A stretch of DNA of 64,000 nt from Rhizobium redzepovicii (GCF_019793435.1 NZ_JAILYH010000003.1:248001-312000), one strand, 5' to 3'; positions 1 to 9,427 are shown, counted from the stretch's first letter. The notes: generated from the letters alone by a model not told the origin. A program made the numbers and translations.

Positions 1-99
1 CCGATCGCCAAAAGCGGGTGGTCCTGTGTGCGATAGCCGCAAATGGTCATGCGTCCCCCAAAGGCAGGGTTCTGCCTCAATAAAAAAGGGAGGAAGTTC

Positions 100-342
100 A
101 TGCCGATGGTCACCGTTTCCATCTCTCCGCAACAGGCAGCGGGCATCCGCGCCGCCGTCGACACAGGCGGCTATGCCTCGAGCAGCGAGGTCGTCCGCGA
201 GGCGCTCCGCCTCTGGGACACCGCCCGCAAGCTCAACGAATTCCGCGACGATGTCCTCGACGACGAGGGCGCTCCGTCCGGCGGCAGATGCGTCGCCGAC
301 ATGTTCGCTGATCACGAGGCAGAGCGCCGCCGCTCCGCCTGA
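100..342 (+). CDS. ParD-like ribbon-helix-helix antitoxin, apparently orphan
   Basis: An 80-residue protein with the N-terminal pattern of ParD/CopG antitoxins: a short beta strand (TVSISPQQ), a helix, then YASSSEVVREALR, the conserved second helix of the ribbon-helix-helix DNA-binding fold. The C-terminal half would wrap a ParE toxin. I place the start at the ATG at 100 because GGGAGGAAG lies just upstream; an in-frame ATG at 43 has no comparable site. The usual arrangement is parD overlapping or abutting parE, but the next 150 bp contain no ParE-like frame, so the toxin is missing or elsewhere. The family call is good; the role as an antitoxin is inferred. Confidence 0.8.
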   Translation: MPMVTVSISPQQAAGIRAAVDTGGYASSSEVVREALRLWDTARKLNEFRDDVLDDEGAPSGGRCVADMFADHEAERRRSA

Positions 343-500
343 TTAAGCGCCTGATTGTATTATGAAATTCAAGATGAACGCGGAACGCGTGGTCGTGCCC
401 TGCATCTTTCACAAAACTTTCATATTGGCGAAAGGGTTCATTGATCCTTCCGGGGCATCTTTCTGACCAAGAAGAACAAGTCACAGTGGAGATCAGCCAA

Positions 501-2318
501 ATGAAGAGCGGGACTTCCCTGGCTGCCACCGTCGAGCCCGGCGTCCTGCGCCGCTATGCCAGCGACCAGATCGTCACGCTTGCCAAGCTCGTGGTCGAGA
601 ACGCCTTTCAGCCGATCGTCGAGGCCGGCACCGGCACGGTGTTCGGTTACGAATCCCTGATGCGCGGCCAGGAGCGTATCGGCTTCGACACCCCGGTCGA
701 CATTCTCGACGAGGCCCATCAGGCCGGCCAACTGCTGCAGCTCGAACAGATGCTGGCGAGCCGCGCGCTCGCCAAATTCGCCACCCTGTCGAATTTCTCC
801 ACCTCGACGCTGTTCCTCAATCTCGATGTCCGGCTCATCCCGCATGGCGAACGCTTGGTCGAGAGCCTGCTGCAGCACCTGCGGAAGGCCAATATTCCGC
901 CGTCCTCCGTCTGCTTCGAATTCTCCGAACGTTTCGACAACACCAGCGTGCCGGAATTTGCCGCGCTCGTTTCCAAGCTGCGCAAGGCAGGTTTCAAGCT
1001 GGCGATCGACGATTTCGGCGTCGGTCACGGCGAGATGAAGCTGCTTTGCGACTATGCCGTCGATTACCTGAAGATCGACCGCCATTTCGTCGCCGAGCTC
1101 GACCGCAGCTCCCGCAAGCGCCATCTTTTGAAGAGCATCGTCAACATCGCCCATGTGCTCGGCACCCGCGTCATCGCCGAAGGCATCGAGACCGAGGCCG
1201 AATTCATCGCCTGCCGCGAATATGGCGTCGACCTCGTCCAGGGCTGGTTCATCTCCCGCCCGACGACGCATATGTCGGAGCTGGCGCCGTCCTTCCCGCA
1301 TCTGCAGGAGCTCGGAAAAACCAAGCGAGGCAGCCAATCGCTCGACGAAATCCTCATCCGCAAGCAGATCGAACTCCTGCCGACGGTTTACGAGAACGAC
1401 AGCATCGACAGCGTCTTCGAACTCTTCCGCCGCAATCCGCGCCAGGCTTTCTTTCCCGTGCTCAACGCCAATAGCGAGCCGCGTGGCATCATTCACGAGC
1501 AGCACCTTAAGGAATATATCTACCAGCCCTTCGGCCGCGATCTCTTGAAGAACAAGATGTATGAGCGCAGCATCTCGCATTTCGTCGAAATGGCCCCGAT
1601 CGTCGGCCTCGACAGCGATGCCGAGCAACTGATGGCGATCTTCGCCAATATGGAAGGCAGCAACTGCCTGATCCTCACCGACAATATGCGTTATGCCGGC
1701 GTCGTCTCCGCCGCCTCGCTGATCAAGGTCATCAACGAGAAGCAGCTGAAGACCGCCCAGGATCAGAACCCGCTGACCGGCCTGCCGGGCAATCGCGCCA
1801 TCCGCGATTTCATGCGCCAGTCCGGCCGCGACGGCGATGAGGTCCGCCATTTCTGCTACTGCGACTTTGATAATTTCAAGCCATTCAACGATGCTTACGG
1901 CTTCCATCTCGGCGATCATGCGATCTCGCTGTTTGCCGCGCTGATGCGCCGCTATTTCTTCGCCGAGCGCCATTTTCTCGGCCATGTCGGCGGCGACGAT
2001 TTCTTCATCGGCGTCGTCGGCTGGACGCAGGAGGAGCTGACCGAGATCCTCGACCGGCTGATCAGCGATTTTCACGACGACGTGCTCGATCTCTATTCCG
2101 AAGAGCACCGCGCCGCCGGCCGAATCCTCGGACACGATCGCGCCGGCGTCGAGGCGCTGTTTCCGCTGATGCGCTGCTCGATCGGCGTCATCGAACTGCC
2201 GAAAGGCCTGGTCATCGACGATATCAACCGCGTCAGCGCTGAGATCGCCGTCATCAAGTCGGCCGCCAAGGAGAGCGACGAAGGTCTCGTCTTTCACTTG
2301 CTGGGCGAGGCGAATTGA
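501..2318 (+). CDS. EAL-CBS-GGDEF cyclic-di-GMP signalling protein
   Basis: About 605 residues, order reversed from the common GGDEF-EAL layout. The EAL domain comes first (about 30-275): the signature reads ESL at 51, with NLD, the IDDFG pair, KIDR, AEGIET and VQG all present, so phosphodiesterase activity is plausible. A CBS-pair-like region follows (about 310-430) and then a GGDEF domain with the active-site variant GGDDF at 497-501. No RxxD inhibitory site precedes GGDDF. No signal peptide or membrane segment is seen, so it is likely cytoplasmic. The start is uncertain: ATG 501 has GGAG upstream; GTG 486 and TTG 441 are in frame. Which activity dominates cannot be told from sequence. Confidence 0.88.
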   Translation: MKSGTSLAATVEPGVLRRYASDQIVTLAKLVVENAFQPIVEAGTGTVFGYESLMRGQERIGFDTPVDILDEAHQAGQLLQLEQMLASRALAKFATLSNFSTSTLFLNLDVRLIPHGERLVESLLQHLRKANIPPSSVCFEFSERFDNTSVPEFAALVSKLRKAGFKLAIDDFGVGHGEMKLLCDYAVDYLKIDRHFVAELDRSSRKRHLLKSIVNIAHVLGTRVIAEGIETEAEFIACREYGVDLVQGWFISRPTTHMSELAPSFPHLQELGKTKRGSQSLDEILIRKQIELLPTVYENDSIDSVFELFRRNPRQAFFPVLNANSEPRGIIHEQHLKEYIYQPFGRDLLKNKMYERSISHFVEMAPIVGLDSDAEQLMAIFANMEGSNCLILTDNMRYAGVVSAASLIKVINEKQLKTAQDQNPLTGLPGNRAIRDFMRQSGRDGDEVRHFCYCDFDNFKPFNDAYGFHLGDHAISLFAALMRRYFFAERHFLGHVGGDDFFIGVVGWTQEELTEILDRLISDFHDDVLDLYSEEHRAAGRILGHDRAGVEALFPLMRCSIGVIELPKGLVIDDINRVSAEIAVIKSAAKESDEGLVFHLLGEAN

Positions 2319-2394
2319 CGCCCTTGCCACATCAAGCCTTCCCAAGCCCGCGGGGCTGACTTATTTCCTGGTTCCGATCAGGGAGGGTCGCGCC

Positions 2395-3393
2395 ATGTCA
2401 CTGCCCCAGGAAATGCGTTTCATCGATCTCAAGTCCTTCGGCGCCCCGGAGGTGATGACGATCGGCAGACGCCCGCTGCCGGTGCCCGGTGAGGGGCAGG
2501 TTCTCGTGCGCGCCGAGGCGATCGGCGTCAACCGCCCCGATGTCGCCCAGCGCCAGGGCAGCTATCCCGCGCCCAGGGATGCAAGCCCGATCCTTGGCCT
2601 GGAACTGTCAGGCGAAATCGTTGAGATTGGCACTGGCGTTAGCGGCTACGGCGTCGGCGACAAGATCTGCGGCCTCGCTAATGGCGGCGCCTATGCCGAA
2701 TATTGCCTGCTGCCGGCCGGCCAGATCCTGCCCTTTCCCAAGGGTTATGACGCGGTGAAGGCCGCGGCCCTTCCCGAAACCTTCTTCACCGTCTGGGCCA
2801 ATCTCTTCCAGATGGCCGGGCTGACCGAAGGCGAGACCGTGCTGATCCATGGCGGCTCCAGCGGCATCGGCACGACGGCGATCCAGCTCGCCCGCGCTTT
2901 CGGCGCCGAGGTCTATGCGACGGCCGGTTCAAGCGAGAAATGCGCGGCCTGCGAAAGGCTCGGCGCCAAACGTGCGATCAACTACAGACGCGAGGATTTC
3001 GCCGAGGTGATCAAGACCGAGACCGGCCAGGGCGTCGATATCATTCTCGATATGATCGGCGCCGCCTATTTCGAGCGCAACCTCGCCTCGCTCGGAAAAG
3101 ACGGCTGCCTGTCGATCATCGCCTTCCTCGGCGGGGCTGTTGCCGAAAAGGTCAATCTGTCGCCGATCATGGTCAAGCGCCTGACGGTCACCGGTTCCAC
3201 CATGCGCCCGCGCACGGCGGAGGAAAAACGCGCCATTCGCGACGATCTGCTCTCCGAGGTCTGGCCGCTTTTGGACGCCGGCACCATCGCCCCCGTCATC
3301 CACAAGGTCTTCGCCTTCGAAGAGGTCGTCGCAGCCCATCGGCTGATGGAAGACGGCAGCCATGTTGGTAAGATCATGCTCAGCGTCGGCTAG
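2395..3393 (+). CDS. NAD(P)H-quinone oxidoreductase, zinc-free MDR family (PIG3-like)
   Basis: A 332-residue medium-chain dehydrogenase/reductase with a GroES-like N-terminal domain ([15 protein letters not shown] is the quinone-reductase signature) and a Rossmann domain with [15 protein letters not shown] binding NADPH. The structural and catalytic zinc cysteines of alcohol dehydrogenases are absent, as expected for the QOR/PIG3 branch. It probably reduces quinones or enones in the cytoplasm. The start is supported by CAGGGAGGG upstream of the ATG. Transcribed alone; a RIME1-type repeat follows the stop directly. Confidence 0.9.
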   Translation: MSLPQEMRFIDLKSFGAPEVMTIGRRPLPVPGEGQVLVRAEAIGVNRPDVAQRQGSYPAPRDASPILGLELSGEIVEIGTGVSGYGVGDKICGLANGGAYAEYCLLPAGQILPFPKGYDAVKAAALPETFFTVWANLFQMAGLTEGETVLIHGGSSGIGTTAIQLARAFGAEVYATAGSSEKCAACERLGAKRAINYRREDFAEVIKTETGQGVDIILDMIGAAYFERNLASLGKDGCLSIIAFLGGAVAEKVNLSPIMVKRLTVTGSTMRPRTAEEKRAIRDDLLSEVWPLLDAGTIAPVIHKVFAFEEVVAAHRLMEDGSHVGKIMLSVG

Positions 3394-3505
3394 AGCATGA
3401 TGCCGAAAAGTGTGAGCGGTTTTCTCATGATATCATGCTCTAACTCTTTAATTTAGAACAGGATTCAGATTTTGGGCCAACCGGGCCTAAAATCATCCTG
3501 TTCTA
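3392..3505. repeat. RIME1-type intergenic mosaic element, copy 1
   Basis: Two adjacent imperfect palindromes: 3392-3441 (AGAGCATGATGCCGAAAAG to CTCATGATATCATGCTCT) and 3456-3505 (AACAGGATTCAGATTTTGG to CCTAAAATCATCCTGTTCT), joined by a T/A-rich spacer. A copy with the same layout lies at 60175-60287. Size, two-palindrome layout and host fit the RIME1 family described in rhizobia. It overlaps the last codons of the MFS gene read from the other strand. Confidence 0.85.
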
Positions 3506-4914
3506 AGTGACAGTGACACGCCGATGGCGAGAACGCCGGGCAGCGCAATCAGCAGATAGAGCCAGTAGGCTGCCGACAGCGCCCCGGCAACGCCGCCCGG
3601 ATCGACGAGGCCGGCGCCATTGGCGATGACGCCGGCAAAGGCAGCACCGAAAGCGCCGCCGAGCGAACTCATCGTCGGGATCGCCGCCGAAGCCTTGTCC
3701 AGTTCGCTGTCGGCGACGAGCGTCAGAACCATGGCGACGAGATGCGTCCAGCCGAGCCCGACGCCGAAGCCCATCATGAACATGCCGACTGCCGCCGGCA
3801 CGATGAAGAGCATATGCGCCTGCGGATTGTCGCGCGCGAGAAAGACCGCCAGCGAAATGGTCGCCGCCGCCTCGATGAGCGCGCCGGCAACGATCGCCGC
3901 CTGCGCGCGACCGCCGGTCAGCGAGCCGCTGAGGAAAGCCGAAAACGTCCAGCCGAGGGCGACAAGTGCCACCAGATAACCTGAAACAAGCGGCGTCACC
4001 CCGTGCAGCACCTGTAGGAAATAGGGAATGAATACGTCGCTGACGAGCACGACGGTCATGGCCAGCATCGTCAGGTAGACACGCGCAATCGGCCTGGAAA
4101 GGCTGACCGCGCCGGAGGGCAGCAGCCGGTTCGGGCTTCGACTTTCGATGAGGAGCATGCCGCCGACCGCAGCGATCGATGCCGCGATCAGGCCAATTTT
4201 CGCGGCCGTCACCTCGATCGTCCCGGCGGTGCCGACCATCAGCACGGCGCCGAGCAGCAGCCCGATCTGGGCAATCGGCGTTTTCGCCTGCTCGCGGTCG
4301 TCTTCGACCTCGGGCAACAGCCGCGGCGCCAGAACCGCCATCACCAGGCCGAGCGGCATCAGCACGATGAAGGCGTAGCGCCAGTTGCTGCCGGCGGAGA
4401 AAAAGCCGCCAAGCGTCGGCCCGATAACGGTCGCCACACCCCAGATCGCCGCATAGAGCGTCGACGCCTTTGTCCATAACGGCTCGGGATAGACGAAGCG
4501 GATGAAGGCATAGCCAAGCGCGGCAAGCGCTCCGGTACCGAGACCCTGCACCGCGCGTCCGACCAGCACCACCGGCATGGACGGCGCGGCTGCGGCGATC
4601 AGGCTGCCGACGCCGAAGACCAGCGCGGCGATCACATAGATGGCGCGAAGCCCGATCCCCCGCGGGCGCATGGCGACGAAAATCGAGCCGAGCACGGCGG
4701 CGGCGACGAACAGGCTGGTGACCCAGGAAAACAGCGCCAGCCCGCCGATATCACGCACGATCGAAGGCGCGATGGTCGCCGTGATGTAGCTCTCGACCGC
4801 GTAAAGCATAACGCCGCCGGCAAGCATCAACGTTGCCGGCAGGTGCTCGGGCAGGAAGAGGCGCAGGAGGGAGCTGGTGGCGGGGATGGCCGCAGTCTGG
4901 TCGATATTGGACAT
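3493..4914 (-). CDS. MFS efflux transporter (DHA2-like)
   Basis: A 473-residue polytopic membrane protein with repeated hydrophobic segments from residue about 20 onward. Motifs typical of drug:H+ antiporters are visible: LFVAAAVLGSIFVAMRPRG (loop 2-3, divergent motif A) and GRAVQGLGTGALAALGYAFI. Substrate unknown; proton-coupled export is inferred from the family. The start is the CAT complement at 4912-4914, with only a weak AGGG upstream. The start codon lies 3 bp from the ATG of the divergent regulator at 4918. The last codons and stop fall inside the RIME repeat, so the C-terminal residues are repeat-encoded. Confidence 0.88.
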   Translation of the reverse strand: MSNIDQTAAIPATSSLLRLFLPEHLPATLMLAGGVMLYAVESYITATIAPSIVRDIGGLALFSWVTSLFVAAAVLGSIFVAMRPRGIGLRAIYVIAALVFGVGSLIAAAAPSMPVVLVGRAVQGLGTGALAALGYAFIRFVYPEPLWTKASTLYAAIWGVATVIGPTLGGFFSAGSNWRYAFIVLMPLGLVMAVLAPRLLPEVEDDREQAKTPIAQIGLLLGAVLMVGTAGTIEVTAAKIGLIAASIAAVGGMLLIESRSPNRLLPSGAVSLSRPIARVYLTMLAMTVVLVSDVFIPYFLQVLHGVTPLVSGYLVALVALGWTFSAFLSGSLTGGRAQAAIVAGALIEAAATISLAVFLARDNPQAHMLFIVPAAVGMFMMGFGVGLGWTHLVAMVLTLVADSELDKASAAIPTMSSLGGAFGAAFAGVIANGAGLVDPGGVAGALSAAYWLYLLIALPGVLAIGVSLSLRTG

Positions 4915-4917
4915 GGA

Positions 4918-5514
4918 ATGACCCTGATAAAGACCGACGGCCCGCAGCTTGGCGCCGCGATCGGTGATGTGCTTGGCATATCGGGCGAGGCCGCCCGTCA
5001 GCAGCTCGCCAAGCTGGCGGAACAGGGGCTGGTGGAGCCGGTCACCGTCGGCGCCACGGGCAGGGGCCGGCCGCGTCAGCTCTGGCACCTGACTGCCGCG
5101 GGCAACCGCCAATTCCCGGACGGTCATGCCGAACTGACGGCAAACCTGCTCGGCACGCTGGTCGAACAGCTCGGACCCGCGGCCCTCGACACTGTCATCT
5201 CGGCCCGCGAGGCCGAGGCGCTGCAGCGCTATCGGCTGGAATTGCAAAATGCCGGCGACCTTGCCGCGCGTGTCGAAGGTCTTGCCGCCATCCGCACCCG
5301 CGAGGGCTATATGGCCGATCACTGGCAGGAGGCGGATGGCTCCTTCATGCTGGTCGAAAACCACTGCCCGATCTGCGCGGCGGCCACCGCCTGCGCCGGC
5401 TTCTGCCGCTCCGAACTCGAAACCTTCCGTGCTGCACTCGGCGCCGAGGTCGAGCGCAGCGAACACATCCTCTTGGGCGCCCGCCGCTGCGCCTATCGCA
5501 TCACGCCGCGTTGA
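4918..5514 (+). CDS. Winged-HTH transcriptional regulator with CX2CX5CX3C cysteine motif
   Basis: A 198-residue protein. Residues about 5-60 form a winged helix (GISGEAARQQLAKLAEQGLV is the recognition region, followed by the wing GATGRGRPRQLW). Near residues 150-165 is the cysteine cluster CPICAAATACAGFC, resembling the metal or Fe-S binding C-terminus of SufR-like/DeoR-like regulators seen in rhizobia. It probably senses a metal, redox state or Fe-S status and controls the divergent MFS gene. The N-terminus looks a few residues short for the fold and has only a weak GGA before the ATG. Ligand unknown. Confidence 0.82.
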   Translation: MTLIKTDGPQLGAAIGDVLGISGEAARQQLAKLAEQGLVEPVTVGATGRGRPRQLWHLTAAGNRQFPDGHAELTANLLGTLVEQLGPAALDTVISAREAEALQRYRLELQNAGDLAARVEGLAAIRTREGYMADHWQEADGSFMLVENHCPICAAATACAGFCRSELETFRAALGAEVERSEHILLGARRCAYRITPR

Positions 5515-5542
5515 GGCGGAGCACGCGCAGGCAGCTCGCGCT

Positions 5543-6754
5543 TCAGGCCGGCTGCCGCGCCTGCCGCCTGGCGCTTTCGAGATAAAGCAGGACACCGATC
5601 GACGCGAAGCCTGCGGCCGCGCCGACAAAGGCGGTGCCGGAATAGTCGCTGACCGATGTGCCGAAGGCGAAGAGCCCGGCGGCGATGCCGGTGCCGATGA
5701 AGGTGTTGAGCGAGATCAGCGAGGTTCCGAGCCCCGGCCGGTCTGCGATCAGGTCCTGCAGATAAGTGATCGGCACGCTGAGGATTGCCGCCGCCCCGCA
5801 GGCGTTGAGGAGGAGCAGCGCATAGATGTGCCAGGGCGCTGAGGCAAATCCGAGCAGCAGCAGATAGGCACAGTAGATCAGCGCGCCGAAGGCCAGGACA
5901 TGCACGGTGCGGAACCGCCGCTGCGCCATGCCCCACATCATCATGAACGGCATTTCGAGAAAGGCCGTCAGCCCGGCGATGAAGCCGACATCGACCACGC
6001 TTCCATCAGCCGCATGGGTGATGATCAGCGGCAGCAGCATGCTGTTTAATCGCTGCAGCCCGAAGAGCAGCGCCATGACGATGACGCGCACAAGCACATA
6101 GGGCATGAAAATCCGCTTCAGCGATGCGAGGAAGCCGGGCTGATCGGGGGAGGGACCGGCCGTGCCGTTTCCAGGCGCGAAGAAGAAATATAGGCAGAAA
6201 CAGGTGCAGCTTGCCAGGGCGGCGATCCCGTAAGCCGGCGTCATCGACGGCGAATTGACGAGATAAAGGCCGATCATCCCCGGCGCCACCGCCCACGAGC
6301 CGGAAAACAGCGCCCGCACCGTTGCGGTGATCCCCGCCGCCTGGCCGCGATCCATCTGGTTGGTCCTGGCACGCAGGCTGGCAAAGAGCAGCGAATAGGT
6401 GGAGTTGCTCATCGGCACCAGCAACAGTGTCGAGACGATGAAGACGGCAGGGCTGTGAAAGATCGCGATCGACCCGAAGCCGAGCATGCCGGCCACCGAA
6501 AGCCCCAGCACCAGCGGCCGCCGCTCTTTCAGCCTGTCCGACCAGATGCCGAGCGTCAGGCTGGTTGTGACGTTGACGATCGCCGAGAAGAAGATCAGCG
6601 CCGAATAGGTGCCGTTGCTCAAGTTCAGTTCGTTGATCCCGATGATCGACTGATAGGGCGCGGTCGAAGCATAGGTGAAGGCGAGCGCCACAAGCGTCAC
6701 GGCCGGGATACGGATCCGTTTGTCGCGCAGGATCAAGGAGAGGGTGGATGACAT
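5543..6754 (-). CDS. MFS transporter, SetA/SetB-type sugar efflux family
   Basis: A 403-residue protein with about 12 hydrophobic segments. The region around LGIWSDRLKERRPLVLG is an MFS motif A, and the pattern around FASLRARTNQMDRGQAAGIT and PITYLQDLIADRPGLGTSL matches SetA/SetB sugar efflux permeases. It would export sugars or related glycosides across the inner membrane. It converges with the cysteine-motif regulator (28 bp between stops). A dyad at 6801-6816 upstream may control it. Substrate is not deducible. Confidence 0.87.
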   Translation of the reverse strand: MSSTLSLILRDKRIRIPAVTLVALAFTYASTAPYQSIIGINELNLSNGTYSALIFFSAIVNVTTSLTLGIWSDRLKERRPLVLGLSVAGMLGFGSIAIFHSPAVFIVSTLLLVPMSNSTYSLLFASLRARTNQMDRGQAAGITATVRALFSGSWAVAPGMIGLYLVNSPSMTPAYGIAALASCTCFCLYFFFAPGNGTAGPSPDQPGFLASLKRIFMPYVLVRVIVMALLFGLQRLNSMLLPLIITHAADGSVVDVGFIAGLTAFLEMPFMMMWGMAQRRFRTVHVLAFGALIYCAYLLLLGFASAPWHIYALLLLNACGAAAILSVPITYLQDLIADRPGLGTSLISLNTFIGTGIAAGLFAFGTSVSDYSGTAFVGAAAGFASIGVLLYLESARRQARQPA

Positions 6755-6800
6755 GGGACGGTTCCTGATGCATCACCTTTAGCGGGAAGGGACACATCAG

Positions 6801-6816
6801 GAAAACGATAGTTTTC
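6801..6816. promoter_or_regulatory. Dyad upstream of the SetA-like MFS gene
   Basis: GAAAACGATAGTTTTC: a 6-bp perfect inverted repeat around GATA, about 47 bp upstream of the MFS start at 6754. Position suits an operator; no regulator is assigned. Confidence 0.4.
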
Positions 6817-6879
6817 GATCGTCGCGGTCAATTTTTGTGATGTTTGTCTGCGTCAGGTCTGCGCTGTCAAACTGGAAAG

Positions 6880-7206
6880 TTAGAAATCGATTTGGCCCAA
6901 GGGCAGAACGTTACCGAGGAAACCGACCAGAACTGACGCAATCGATATCAAGACCAACCCCAGAAGCGCTCCAAGGATGACTCCAACGCTCGTCCTCGTG
7001 GGCCGGCGCGCCAGCCAGCACGCCAGGCAGAGAGAGACGACCGTGAAAAATACCCAGGCCGGATTGCAAAACAATTCCTTCGATGCGAACTGGGTTGCAA
7101 GATAGTGTGCCGATACGCCTAACCTCAAGGTCTGCTTTTCACAGGAGGCGGACAAAGCTGGCGCTCCCCGAGCAGCCTCATCAACAACGACCGGCGGCGG
7201 GCGCAA
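6880..7206 (-). CDS. Small hypothetical membrane protein
   Basis: The open frame would encode about 108 residues from a TTG start. The clearer part is the C-terminal half, with two hydrophobic stretches ([16 protein letters not shown] and [20 protein letters not shown]) separated by a basic loop ARRPTRT, i.e. a two-helix membrane protein. There is no ATG in frame and no good ribosome binding site, so the start is uncertain and could be further inside. Base composition is lower in GC than the neighbours, suggesting an accessory gene. No family recognised. Confidence 0.4.
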   Translation of the reverse strand: MRPPPVVVDEAARGAPALSASCEKQTLRLGVSAHYLATQFASKELFCNPAWVFFTVVSLCLACWLARRPTRTSVGVILGALLGLVLISIASVLVGFLGNVLPLGQIDF

Positions 7207-7256
7207 TTATCCCCCTGATCCGCCCCGCATTGCGGTTCTTGCTGCAGAAGCCCACC

Positions 7257-7366
7257 CCACACTCCGTCCTCCTCGGGCTTGATCCGAGGATCCATGCTGC
7301 CACCGCTGGTGGGTGCGGGTGCGGGTGTGGATGCTCGGCTCAAGGCCGAGCATGACGGAGGGTGGG
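7257..7366. repeat. Imperfect inverted-repeat intergenic element
   Basis: Arms CACACTCCGTCCTCCTCGGG (left) and CTCAAGGCCGAGCATGACGG (right) are imperfect inverted copies, each with an internal small hairpin. The centre has a short tandem GGGTGC/GGGTGT tract. No coding potential; it lies just upstream of the asparaginase gene. Confidence 0.6.
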
Positions 7367-7438
7367 CCAAACCCCGTTGGCTTTCGCGCCGCGACGCGTT
7401 ATGCCTGCGGCATCCCGCCAGCATCCGGATGAGAGCTC

Positions 7439-8449
7439 ATGACCAATCCCGTCACCGTCGAAGTTACCCGTGGCCTGCTCGTCGAAAGCCGCCATCGTGG
7501 TTCGGTGGCTGTCGTCGATGGTGACGGCAAGCTCGTCTTCTCGCTCGGCGATATCGAAGCCGCCGTTTTCCCGCGTTCGGCCTGCAAGGCGATGCAGGCG
7601 CTGCCGCTGATCGAGAGCGGCGCGGCCGATGCCTATGGTTTTGGCGATAAGGAATTGGCGCTCGCATGTGCTTCGCATAATGGCGAGGACGAGCATGTGG
7701 CGCTTGCCGCCTCCATGCTGTCGCGGGCCGGCCGCAATGCCGAGGCGCTGGAATGCGGCGCCCATTGGTCGATGAGCCAGAAGGTCCTGATCCAGCAGGC
7801 CCGTGCGCTCGATGCGCCGACTGCGCTGCACAACAATTGCTCGGGAAAACATGCCGGCTTCATCTGCGCCTGCTGCCATCAGGATATCGAACCGACGGGT
7901 TATGTCGGCTATGAGCACCCGCTGCAGGTCGAGATCCGCGCGGCGATAGAAAGCCTGACCGGCGCCGTGCTCGGTGCCGAGAGCTGCGGCACCGACGGCT
8001 GCTCGATTCCGACTTATGCCGTGCCGCTCAAGAGCCTTGCCCACGGCTTTGCAAAAATGGCGACGGGCGTCGGCTTGGAACCTTTGCGCGCCAAGGCATC
8101 CCGCCGGCTGATCGAGGCTTGCATGGCCGAGCCCTTCTATGTCGCCGGTACCGGTCGCGCCTGCACGGAATTGATGCAGCTCGCCCCCGGCCGCATTTTC
8201 GCCAAGACAGGCGCCGAGGGCGTCTTCTGCGCCGCGATCCCGGAAAAGGGCATCGCCATCGCCCTGAAATGCGACGATGGCGCCACCCGCGCCGCCGAAG
8301 CCACGGTGGCGGCGACACTTGCCCGTTTCTTCGAGACGGAAAGCGAAGTGCACGCCGCCCTGACGGCCTTTGCCGCAACCTCGATGCGCAATTGGAATGG
8401 CATCCATGTCGGCGATATCAGAGTCACGTCCGTGCTGACTGGAAAATAA
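7439..8449 (+). CDS. Class 3 L-asparaginase (R. etli ReAIV/ReAV type)
   Basis: A 336-residue enzyme hydrolysing L-asparagine to aspartate and ammonia. All key positions of the structurally characterised R. etli ReAV family are visible: Ser47 and Lys50 in PRSACK, Ser79 in CASHNGED, the zinc ligands Cys134 and Lys137 in NNCSGKHAG, Cys188 in GTDGCSIP, and a later Lys in FAKTGAEG. This family is unrelated to E. coli type I/II enzymes. No signal peptide, so cytoplasmic. It stands alone rather than in an ansPAB-like operon, which leans towards the constitutive ReAIV paralogue, but that is inference. Confidence 0.92.
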   Translation: MTNPVTVEVTRGLLVESRHRGSVAVVDGDGKLVFSLGDIEAAVFPRSACKAMQALPLIESGAADAYGFGDKELALACASHNGEDEHVALAASMLSRAGRNAEALECGAHWSMSQKVLIQQARALDAPTALHNNCSGKHAGFICACCHQDIEPTGYVGYEHPLQVEIRAAIESLTGAVLGAESCGTDGCSIPTYAVPLKSLAHGFAKMATGVGLEPLRAKASRRLIEACMAEPFYVAGTGRACTELMQLAPGRIFAKTGAEGVFCAAIPEKGIAIALKCDDGATRAAEATVAATLARFFETESEVHAALTAFAATSMRNWNGIHVGDIRVTSVLTGK

Positions 8450-8528
8450 ACGAGCCAATACCTTTATCAGGAAGTATTTAGCGGTTCGGAGATAACGGAA
8501 CCCAGCAATGGGACGGCGTCAACACAGG

Positions 8529-9317
8529 TCATCGGGCTCGTCGGAACCACTCTCGCTTCTGAACAGCCCTGATCTCATTGATATCGAAGTCTACTATGAC
8601 CAATTCCTGCTGCTTGCCGCCCATAATAAGAACCTTGCCTAGCGGATCGACGGCGAAAGAACGACCGTCGTCTTTCGGTACCGGATAATTGGCCACGGCT
8701 ATCCCCACGACGGACTGGAAGGCCAGTGCTCGCACCCCCGCCACGCGCACGTCACCTACGCTTGGATCGTCCACGAGTGGGCAGCTGTTTGGAACGAGAA
8801 TAATCTCCGCGCCGTTCCGAACGAGATCCGATGCTACATCGGGAAACTCCCGATCCATACAAATCATTATGCCGATCGCAACCTCGCCCGCTTTTGTCTT
8901 CAGCTTTGCCACTCTTGAGCCATCGCCTGGGGCGCAAGCCTCTTCCGGGACGTCGAAAAAGCAAATGTGTCGCTTGCGCTGATGGAGGATGATTTCGCCG
9001 CTGTCATTGATCACTACGGCCGCGTTGAAAGGTTTTGCCTCTCCGTACTCAAGGAACGTTGCCACGATCGCGAGACCATTATTGCGCGCAGCTTGTCGAA
9101 ATCTATCCAGATAGGGACCATCAAGCGGTATTGCCGCGTCGATCCAAGCCTGCCGGGACGCCGCATTCTCGGAATCAAAGCGACTGTACCCGTTTGAGAA
9201 CATCTCCGGAAATAAGATGATGGCGGCACCTTCAGCCGCAGCAGATGCGCAAACCTCATCGATATTTACGTCGCTCATCATCTGCGCCAGCGCGATTCGA
9301 AGGGAAATGCTTGTCAA
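8529..9317 (-). CDS. Carbon-nitrogen hydrolase (nitrilase superfamily)
   Basis: The Glu-Lys-Cys triad of the nitrilase/amidase superfamily is present: Glu in FPEMFSNGY, Lys in HQRKRHICF, Cys in MICMDREFP. It would hydrolyse a C-N bond in an amide or carbamoyl compound in the cytoplasm; substrate unknown. I choose the TTG at 9315-9317 (262 residues) because GAGGAGG sits 7-8 bases upstream and the fold begins right there (ISLRIALAQ). Upstream in-frame ATGs at 9338 and 9350 give an unconserved-looking extension. GC is below that of its neighbours. Confidence 0.85.
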   Translation of the reverse strand: MTSISLRIALAQMMSDVNIDEVCASAAAEGAAIILFPEMFSNGYSRFDSENAASRQAWIDAAIPLDGPYLDRFRQAARNNGLAIVATFLEYGEAKPFNAAVVINDSGEIILHQRKRHICFFDVPEEACAPGDGSRVAKLKTKAGEVAIGIMICMDREFPDVASDLVRNGAEIILVPNSCPLVDDPSVGDVRVAGVRALAFQSVVGIAVANYPVPKDDGRSFAVDPLGKVLIMGGKQQELVIVDFDINEIRAVQKREWFRRAR

Positions 9318-9427
9318 ATTCTGTTCCTCCTCATGCATGGGCCGTGCCATCGTCCTCGTGAGGTCGAAGGTTAGGCAGTCTGATCCCACACGTCAAACTG
9401 GCATGCGTCCCCGGTTTCCCCGGCCGA

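Noticed and set aside
438..2345. Minus-strand open frame of 635 codons over the EAL-CBS-GGDEF gene
   Set aside because: Third-position GC of the real gene on the other strand produces long antisense frames. The translation is rich in Asp/Ala/Glu repeats with no motifs, and no ribosome binding site is seen.
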